64,000 nt of DNA from Edaphochlamys debaryana (lineage: Eukaryota > Chlorophyta > Chlorophyceae > Chlamydomonadales): the NCBI GenBank assembly GCA_016858145.1, contig JAEHOE010000003.1, positions 1 to 64,000 of the forward strand, written 5' to 3'. Shown piece by piece: positions 56,501 to 64,000 of this stretch (its first letter is position 1; the number at the start of each line of letters is the position of its first letter). A program made the position numbers and the translations under genes. The notes under the pieces are model-generated. The model saw only the letters and a list, made by a program, of their open reading frames with translations. It did not search any database and was not told the DNA's origin.

Positions 56501-59500
56501 GTACAACCCAAGCGCCAGGAATGCCATCGAGCCAGAACCTGCTCAGGCCCGCTCGGGCCCCGCCCGAGCCCGGCCCAGGCCCGCCCCGGGCCCACCTGGC
56601 GTGTACTCCAGCAGTATGTCTGTCACCTTGTGGTTGTCCAGCAGGCGGTGGGCGGACTTGAACACCATCGGCTCGTAGCCCTCCACGTCCACCTGAGGGG
56701 GAGGGGGGGGGAAGGGAAAGGGAAGGAAAGGGGAGTGAAGAAAGTTGGAACCCCACCACCACCCCACCACCGCATCTTGAGCGGCGTCTCTCCCCACCCC
56801 GTCTCCTCTCTCCTCGCCCCCCCCCCCACCACCCCACCGCCCTCTCCAAGCTCCTTACCCCCTCCTCCTGGCGTCGACGCTCTCCCGCTTATCAGCATCA
56901 AACACCCCCCCTCCCCTTCCCCCCCCCCTCCCGCCCCCCCCCCACCTTGAGCAGCTCCACGTCCTCCGCCACCAGCTCGTCCAGGCGGGAGGTGGGCACG
57001 GACACCACCTGGGGCTCCTGGGGGGTGGGGTGGGGTGGAGGGTGGAAGAGCGAATGGGGAGGGGGTCAGCAAGGCAGCAGGGGAGCTGGAAGAAGCCTCG
57101 CAATAGCTGCAGGGGCAGGAGAGGGCCCAGGCTATCGGGCTGTCGGGCTGGTTGGAAGGGTGTCTGCAGTGCGGGCCGCGGCCCCCCCCCACTCGGCCCC
57201 CCCTGTCCCAGTCCCCGGGGCCACGTGCCTGGTCCTCGCTGTTGGCCAGGCCCTGGACGGAGGCAGAGCCCCAGATGCCCCTGGGGTGGGGGGCAGAGGG
57301 GAGGGGAGGAGGAGGGAGGATGAGACAAGGGGAGGGGGAAGGAGGGGAGGAGGAAAAGGTTGAAGACCAAGGGCACATGGACACGTGCGACCGACCACAC
57401 CAACAAACGACCCCTCTCCATGCGCGTTCCCTCCTTTCTCCCCGGACACGCAGGCGTAATCTTGGGCTATCCCTCCCGCCGCCCACCCAGAACAACAGCC
57501 GCCTGCCCCTGCTCCCTCCCCTTCCCTCCCTCGAGCTCACGCTTTCCTTTCCCCAAGACCCGGCTGCGCTCCCTCTCCGTCTCACCCCTCCCGGCCCTGA
57601 CACACACGACACACAAGCCCCCCTCCCCCCTTCCCCCCTTGCCCCCATCCCGACCCCACCCACTTGGTGGGCACGTGTATGGTCACGTTGCCGCCCCCCG
57701 CCGCGTCGCTCACGGCCCGCTCCACCACCGTCACCAGCGGCCGGCGCCGGGGGGGCGTGTAGCCGGGGCCCGCGCCGGCGCCCAGGGGCGGGGGCGGCGC
57801 GTGCGGGGGCGCGGGCGGCGGCCGCGGTGGCCGCGCCTCCGTCCATGTGCGTGCGGGCAGTGCGTTGGCGGCCAGGGTCCAGTGCAGGAAGGCCAGGAAG
57901 CGGGGCACGGGCTCCACGGCCAGGACCCTGGGGGGGAGGAGGGGAGGGTGGGGTGGGGGGTGGGGTGGATGGTGGATGGGGAGCAGCGCAGGAGAACTCA
58001 GGGTGGAGCACCAGTCCCACATCAACCACCCTGTGGTTGGGGGAATAGAGGGGTGGGGGAATGGAGGGGTGGGGGATGGTAGATGGTAGTCTTGCATCGC
58101 ATGCCCACAGCTCGGGCTCCCCCCTCCCCCGCCCTGCCGCCTCACAGGTACCGGCCTTACCTCTGAGCTTCTCCTCCCGCCCTCACACTCACAGCTCGCC
58201 CCGACCCGCTCCCTCCCGCACACTGATGGCACACACCTGCACCCCAGCGCCGCCGCCAGCGCCGTGAAGTACCCGAAGTTGGCCCCCACGTCCACCACCA
58301 GGGGGGGCGAGCGGGCGCGGTGCTTGAGCGCGTGGGCCATAGACGTGCGCATCTCCAGCTGGGGGCGGGGAGGGTGTATGGGTGGGTGGGGGGAGGGGTT
58401 TGAGAAGAGAAGGCAGGGCCGGAGCATTGGAGGAGGTGGCGTCCATCGACCTGCCCCAGGCCCGCAAGGCACTCCCGCCCGCCAGACCCCCCTCCAGGTC
58501 CAGCACCCCCTCCCCACCTGCACCGTCTCGTTGCCCGGGTCGGCCTTGAGCGCGGCCGCCGCCTTGAGGGCACGCAGCTGCAGGGGGGCACACGGGGGAG
58601 GTGGGGGGCGGGGGGCAGGAGGTCAGGGTGGGTGACGTATGGGCGCTGAGGCGGACCTGCGGCAGTGAGGGGCAGAGGTCGCGAGGGCCTCTAGCACCGG
58701 CTCCGGGCACCTGACGCCGCCGTCAGGCTTCTCCTCCCAGGCCCGTAGTTCCCACCGCCCCGTACGCAACCTCCTCTACCCCACCTCAGCCCCCTCCGCC
58801 CCCACCCCGAACCCCCCCCCCCCAACCCCCAACCCCGCACAGCCTAGTTGTGATCAGCTGCATCCCCCATCGTCGTCGTCGAGACTACGCTGCACGGCCC
58901 CTCCCCACCCCCCACCCCCCGCCCCCCGCCCCCGCACCTCTGCGCCCAGCGCCAGGTCCCTCTGGCGCGTGCACGTGTCTATGAGCCGCTTCTGGAAGAT
59001 CTGCGTGTGTGGAGAGGGAGAGGGGAGGGGGGGGAGGAGGAGGCCCATGGGGGGCGGCGGCAGGTCGCGCGAGCTTTAGGACAGCGGCTAAGGACTCCAG
59101 GACCTCCGTCCTTCCTGAGTCTTCGCCCTGTACCATCCAACCCTGCCCCCTCGTCCTCGACCAAAACCCGATAGCGTCCGGTTAAAGCCCGTCGTCCGCA
59201 TCCATGCCCGCACCGCTCAAGGCGCACAGCTTCGACCCGTGTCCCCTCCCACGCTGAACCGCACAGGAATCACACCACCCCCGGTCACGCGGTTCTTCCA
59301 GCCTGGACCCAGCGCCATCTCCCCCTGCTCCTCCGCATGATGCCATCTCGCCTGATACCGTAGCCCTGACCAGATACACCCACAGGGCCTGGGCCCCTTT
59401 CCGATCCCGATCCAGATCCCGATCCAGATCCCGATCCAGATCCAGAACCAGATCGCGTGCAGATCTCACCCGCATGATGCCCATCTCCACCACGCCCGCT

Positions 59501-60990
59501 CGCTCCAGCTGCTCGCTGACGTCCAGGTCGTGCTTGGGGTTGGTGTAGGCGATGGCGAAGTGCGGGTGAACGGTCACGCGCCGGGCCCACACCGACACGC
59601 CCTGGCGCTTGAGCCAGTCAATGGGGCCCTGCACGCCCGGGCCGGCGCTGCGGAGGAGACCAGGGTGGGGGGAGAGGTGAGGGAGGGGTGAGAGGGCGGG
59701 GCAACCAGGGGGGCAGCGCGGGCTGGGGCTTCGGCACACCCGACCTCAGCATCGGCACGTGCGCCCTGCCCCGCGCTGTTACCCAGCCTCCGATCCCCCC
59801 CTTTCCCCCGTGCCCTCAACACACCCTTACACCTTTCCCCGTACCATCAAACCCATCCCACGCACCCCGTCACGCCCCTCCCCCACCTCCACCACACCAG
59901 GCTGAGCATCCTTATCCCACCAAACATACCACCACGCCCTCCTACCCCCTGTCTCCACTCCCGCTCCTCCCCCTTGCCCCTTCCCCCCCTCCCCTCCTGC
60001 CCCCCCTCCCCCCGCAACCCCCCCTCCCCCCGCAACCCCCCCTCCCCCTCCTCCCCCCCATGCCCCTCACTTAAACAGCGGCAGCGGCCCCCTCCAGGGC
60101 CCGCAGTCGGAGCAGTCGGTGCCCAGGTCGCAGCCCAGCAGCACGCCCCCCGGCATCGCCCGCCCGTGGCCCGCGGTGGAGGCGTCGAAGGCGCGCCGCG
60201 AGCGGACCACGTGCGCGCCGTCTTCGCAGATGCCGTTCTTGGCCTGGTGGGGTTGGGGTGGGTGGGGAGAGGGGGCGGGAGGGAGGGAGGAGGGCTACGG
60301 TTGGGGAGGAGGGAGGTCGCGCGGGTTTTGCTGAGGACTGCGGTGTGGTGAGGCATCTGAGTTTCACACAGGTTGCTCTCGTGCTGGTCGCATGCTGGGC
60401 TAGCGGAATGAGCTTATAGCTTCCTGTAAACCGGTATGCGCGTCGCCAGCTTCCCCCTGAGAGACCGTACCCGCACCACCAGCCCTCCCCTCAGTCCCCA
60501 GGGCCCCCACCGTGCGGCACGTGTCGGAGCAGACGCTCGCATGGGCCCCCGCCCCGTGTGCCGAGGCCAGGGGCGCGTAGCCTACGCCCGTGACTTCCTC
60601 CTTGGCTGCCTTGGCAGCTGACGCCGGGTCAGGGTTGAAGACCGAGTCAACGCTTTCGCTCGGGTCAAAGTCAACGTCGGCATGGGCGCCGGCCAGCGTG
60701 AGGCCCCAGCCGCCGCCGCCTCTGTGCCCCGGCAACCCTTGCCGGGAGGTGCACGCCAGCAGAAGGGCTGGGAGAGGGGCGAGGGGGCAGGAAGCGGGAG
60801 GCGCGGGGGAAGGAGGGGGTGTCACGTGTGGAGCGGGGGTCGCCGGCTGCACGTTAAGGCAGACGGGGGAGCGCAGAGGGGCTTGCGCCGAAGCTCTGCG
60901 GAAGGCCGCACTACGGGCGCGCACGGTCGACAGCACCCAGCCCATGTCGCATCACTCACCTAGTGCGACGCCGGCACCTGGGCGACGCAT
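53540..60990 (-). CDS. FkbM-type SAM methyltransferase, secretory, with Cys motif
   Basis: Twenty exons: 60960-60990, 60511-60767, 60071-60243, 59470-59647, 58938-59000, 58518-58577, 58237-58358, 57664-57927, 57229-57280, 56946-57017, 56596-56692, 56365-56417, 56000-56099, 55766-55859, 55513-55593, 55195-55228, 54828-54929, 54443-54484, 53980-54057, 53540-53704. Phases close to 705 aa. The 31-nt first exon plus exon 2 make MRRPGAGVAL-ALLLAC, a signal peptide or anchor. Residues about 90-145 have CSDTCRTAKNGICEDG and CDLGTDCSDCGPW, a Cys motif frequent in algal secretory proteins. The methyltransferase fold follows: VVDVGANFGYFTALAA (SAM motif I), VLAVEPVPRFLAFL, then VDVEGYEPMVFKSAHRLLDN, the FkbM signature, near 425. 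O-methylation of a glycan or glycolipid in the Golgi is likely; the substrate is unknown. The 578-651 tail (FNYNTNLYASKD, NRCKCTKPD) is unassigned. A GC donor occurs at 57223-57228. Confidence 0.87.
56102..56124 (+). repeat. Poly(G) run of 23 in an FkbM intron
   Basis: Twenty-three consecutive G (C on the coding strand), directly upstream of the acceptor of FkbM exon 13, where it would act as the polypyrimidine tract. Its length may be a sequencing estimate. Confidence 0.85.
59399..59452. repeat. Hexamer repeat GATCCC/GATCCA
   Basis: About eight alternating 6-bp units in the intron between FkbM exons 4 and 5. An open frame through it reads Asp-Leu/Arg repeats, but it lies between a good donor and acceptor and is not coding in the model. 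Confidence 0.75.
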
Positions 60991-61486
60991 TGTTCTGCCC
61001 TTGTGCACTCCCAGCGACGGTCCACGGTCGGATGTCGCGGTGCAGTTCGTGTTCCAAACTCGACAGAAGTAAGCTCTACTGTAACGTCTGTACTAACCTA
61101 AGCTTCTGTGTCGCCATCGCCGCATCAACTCAGTGAACAAGGGATGGGATGCTGCATGTTAACGCGACGTCACAACCGGGGAGTGCCAATCTGCGTTAAC
61201 GAGATGTAGTTTACCCGTGTCCGAGTAGAGCAAGTGGTTCGCAAGCGCAAGCCCACTTCCCCGCACTTTGTGTTTTTGGCAACACACGGCATCCCCATCG
61301 CCAACCGGCCCCACGCCCCCACTGCACCCAGCGCGCTCTTCCCCGCATAACGTATCGCATCTACTCAAGCAACACTGGGCTGCAAGGAACCACGTCCCCA
61401 CGCATTCCGTGTAGTCGCGACCCGCTGGTTCACGCTTGCCCAGGGTCTGAACTAGGTCGGCCGTGGGCCGCTTCTAGCTTTCCACG
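60991..61486. promoter_or_regulatory. Divergent promoter, FkbM-type gene and RPN6
   Basis: 496 bp between the two ATGs, with genes pointing away from each other, so both promoters and 5' UTRs must fit here unless upstream non-coding exons exist. It is locally less GC-rich than its neighbours. No specific element is claimed. Confidence 0.6.
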
Positions 61487-64000
61487 ATGGCTTCGGACCT
61501 AGAGAGCCGGCTGAAGAGCGCCACGGAGCTCGGGACTTCGGACTCTGCAGTCTCTCAGCTTAAAGGGCTCGTGCTCGAGGACAGCAGCAATGACGTCGAC
61601 GCCGTGCGGATTAAGGAGCAGGCGATCACGCAGCTGTGCGAGCTCTACATCAAGCAGGCGAACGCGCAGGGCCTCGCAGATCTGCTGACATCGCTGCGGT
61701 CGTTCTTCAACGCCATTCCCAAAGCCAAGACGGCAAAGCTTGTACGCAGCATCATCGACAGCATCGCAAAGGTGCCGGGCTCGACACAGCTGCAGGTGCG
61801 AATGGCCTCTCGTCACGATCTGCGCGGGAGCCTCGCAGCGCGCCTGTGGAGCTCCTGGCGCTCGAGGGAAGCTCCTAAGAGCCACCTGGGAAGACGCTGG
61901 GGCACGGGCTGCCTGTCCGGGCTCCGGGCTCGGGCGACCCGGCCCCTTCGTGCGGGGGGTGCGGCCAGGGTTTGGACGTGGCCCCTGCGGCTCCAGCTTC
62001 AGCCAAAAGCGCCCCCTGTTGTTCCACCCGGCTGTTGCACAGGTGGACGTGTGCAAGGCGCAGGTGGAGTGGGCCAAGACGGAGAAGCGCACCTTCCTGC
62101 GCCAGCGCATCGAGCTGCGCCTGGCCAGCCTCTACCTGCAGGTGCGGGGCCGGCGTTGTGGGGCGGAGGGAGCCCTGTGGGCTGTGGGGTGGGGCGAGGG
62201 GGTGGAGTCGGGGCCCAAGAGTCACAGCCCACGCACCTGACTTCTGGCCCTACCCAGCCGGACATGGGTGGGCTGCCAGCCCGACTGCGCGGCATTGCCA
62301 TGCTCAGCCCGGAGGAGCGCCGGCCGAAGCCGCACGTGCGCGCGCGGGGCGGACCGCCGATGCCGGGGCCAAGCGGGGGCAGCCTACATGGGCAATGGCG
62401 CTGTCGGACTGCCGTTGGCACTGCTGGCCCTGGAGCGGGCGGCCCCACTCCTGCCCCAGCCACTGCAGGGCCCAGCCTGGCACCGCCCTACCGGTACCGC
62501 CATCACCGGCTTCAGCGCTCGCGGACCGTGCACAGACCTCTGGCAGAATGCCCCCGCGTTGTGACAGCGGCCACCTCACCCTTGTCCTCCGCGACTCGCC
62601 GCGCTGCCCCCAGGTCAAGGACTACCCGGCGGCCCTGGCCCTCATCTCCACGTGAGCGGCAGCGGAGGGCGGGGCAGGGGGGTGGGCGCGAGCAACGGCA
62701 GGGAAGGAGCTACGGGTCTGGATGGAGAGGCCGAGTGTGCGCTAGTGGGCAGGGCGGGGATTTGCTGGCTGACCGCCCCCCCCTGTTGACAGTGCCCCTG
62801 CTGCCTCGGTTGCAAACCATGGCAGAGGGCTCCAGCCCCGGCCCGAGCCTGGTGCCTCGCCCCCGCTGTGCCCTTGCCACCACCACCACCCCTCCCCTCT
62901 CCACCCGTCCCTCTACCCCCCAGGCTGCTGTCTGAGGTGAAGCGCCTGGACGACAAGCTGCTGCTGGTGGACATCTGCCTGCTGGAGAGCAAGGGTGGGG
63001 GGGACGGGTGGGGAGGGAAAGAGGGGGAGGCGGGCAGGAGGGTTGGGAGGGAGCGCAAGGGCTGAGTGGCAGCGCAAGGAGAGGCTGTCGGACACTTAGA
63101 AATCCGCGGGCAAGCGAGCAGTGGGGACTCCCGAAGCCAGGTGGAAGCCGGGCCCCTTGCTGCCCACCCCTTCCCCTGCCCTGCGGCAACCGCTCTACAA
63201 CCGCGGTCTCGCCTTCCCCTGGGCCGTCCTCTTCCCCACCCCAGTCAACCACGCCCTCCGCAACGTGCCCAAGGCGCGCGCCTCCCTCACCGCCGCCCGC
63301 ACCGCCGCCAACTCCATATACGTGCCGGTGCAGCTGCAGGCGGAGGTGGGGGGCCAGGGGGGGATGGGAGGGAAGTAAGGGATGTATGGCCTTTGGGGGC
63401 TGTTGGCGCGCTATGGGTAGGCAGGGCTTGGAGCCGATCGAGGATATGCGTAGGAGTGCATGGCGCCAAACACGGGAAGCGCTCAGTAGTTGTTGACCCA
63501 CATCTTCCACCACCGCTCTTGACGCCACCACCGCTCCTGACGCCCCCAGATCGACTGCCAGTCCGGCATCCTCTGCGCGGAGGAGAAGGACTACAAGACC
63601 GCGTACAGGTGGGGCGTGCAGGAGGGACGGGGAGGAAGGGACCGGAGGTTGGGGTGCGAGGAGTAGGCGAGGGCGACAGGCTCTGTGTACGGTCTTGCTG
63701 ACTCTCGGCTGCTGGATCCCGCCTGGTGCCGCGGCACTGGGCTTGAGGTCCCCCGGCCCTCACTCACGGCTCTCATCCTTCCTCCCCGCCCCTCCCACCC
63801 CACCCCATCCCAACCCACCCCCAGCTACTTCTTTGAGTCGTTTGAGCAGCTCTCCTCCCTGGACGACCCCCGGGCACCGCAGGCAGGGGGCGCGGGGTGG
63901 GACCGCACGGCCGTGCTCCGGATGGGGTACGATTTGGATTGGGCCCGCGCAGGCAGCGGCGCAGCGGCGGGCTCCCCGCGGACGCAGCCAGGGGCTGCCG
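61487..64000 (+). CDS. RPN6: 26S proteasome lid subunit RPN6 (PSMD11), 5' part
   Basis: Non-ATPase subunit of the 19S regulatory particle; it clamps the lid to the ATPase ring and 20S core. Exons: 61487-61795, 62043-62141, 62614-62651, 62924-62994, 63245-63345, 63550-63608, and a seventh from 63825 whose end is unclear. The protein begins [20 protein letters not shown], followed by the conserved solenoid: [132 protein letters not shown]. These match RPN6 of plants and animals over the TPR-like region. About 245 residues are present; the C-terminal PCI domain lies beyond the window edge. All phases close through exon 7. The seventh exon may end in a GC donor (CAG then GCAGGG near 63882) or read on to a GT site. 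Confidence 0.95.

Noticed and set aside
59285..59590. Asp/Leu/Arg repeat protein across 59399-59452
   Set aside because: The repeat lies in an intron with a clear GTGAGA donor and a downstream CAG acceptor that keep the FkbM frame.
60400..60945. Unspliced FkbM start at the ATG at 60945
   Set aside because: It lies just inside a strong GTGAGT donor (60954-60959). Splicing the 31-nt exon from 60990 to 60767 gives a hydrophobic signal sequence and correct phase, whereas the unspliced frame gives an Ala/Pro-rich stretch.

Overview
The window looks like nuclear DNA of a GC-rich chlamydomonadalean green alga (Chlamydomonas/Volvox group). The evidence is the very high GC, genes split into many short exons by G- and C-rich introns, Gly/Ala/Pro/Gln low-complexity inserts, TGTAA poly(A) signals, and algal-style families (propeller-BTB proteins, FkbM-type methyltransferase with a small Cys motif, secreted PKD proteins). 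No prokaryotic operons, rRNA, tRNA or CRISPR were seen. I rebuilt exon-intron models by hand. In seven loci every splice phase closes: BTB (12 exons, 662 aa), DUF4604/TPR (8 exons, 364 aa), two PKD proteins (7 exons, 579 aa; 13 exons, 1216 aa), a WD40-like protein (39 exons, 1664 aa), FkbM (20 exons, 705 aa), and RPN6 as far as the window goes.

Layout. 0.7-4.9 kb (-): propeller plus BTB protein. 5.7-9.9 kb (-): very long low-complexity protein. 10.4-13.6 kb (-): TPR protein set inside a DUF4604/KIAA1143-like frame. 13.6-34 kb: rearranged accessory region. It holds two secreted PKD-domain genes facing each other (16.1-19.1 kb + and 21.7-28.2 kb -) whose 3' halves form a near-identical inverted repeat, copies of an interspersed element, and three copies of one divergent promoter unit: the 13.6 kb gene's exon 1 on one side, exon 1 of the 33.2 kb WD40 gene on the other. 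33.2-47.9 kb (+): the large WD40-like gene. 48.9-51.7 kb (-): a MYB/SANT-like gene, only partly resolved. 53.5-61.0 kb (-): FkbM-type methyltransferase. 61.5 kb to the end (+): 26S proteasome subunit RPN6, cut by the window edge and divergent from FkbM.

How the genes relate. There is no pathway cluster. RPN6 (proteasome lid) and the BTB protein (probable CUL3 adaptor) both belong to ubiquitin-dependent turnover, but they lie 56 kb apart and need not be connected. The PKD and FkbM proteins are predicted to enter the secretory pathway. The most unusual parts are the PKD pair, whose C-terminal region resembles bacterial PKD proteins and whose PKD motifs each start an exon, and the repeated divergent-promoter unit with its broken gene fragments.
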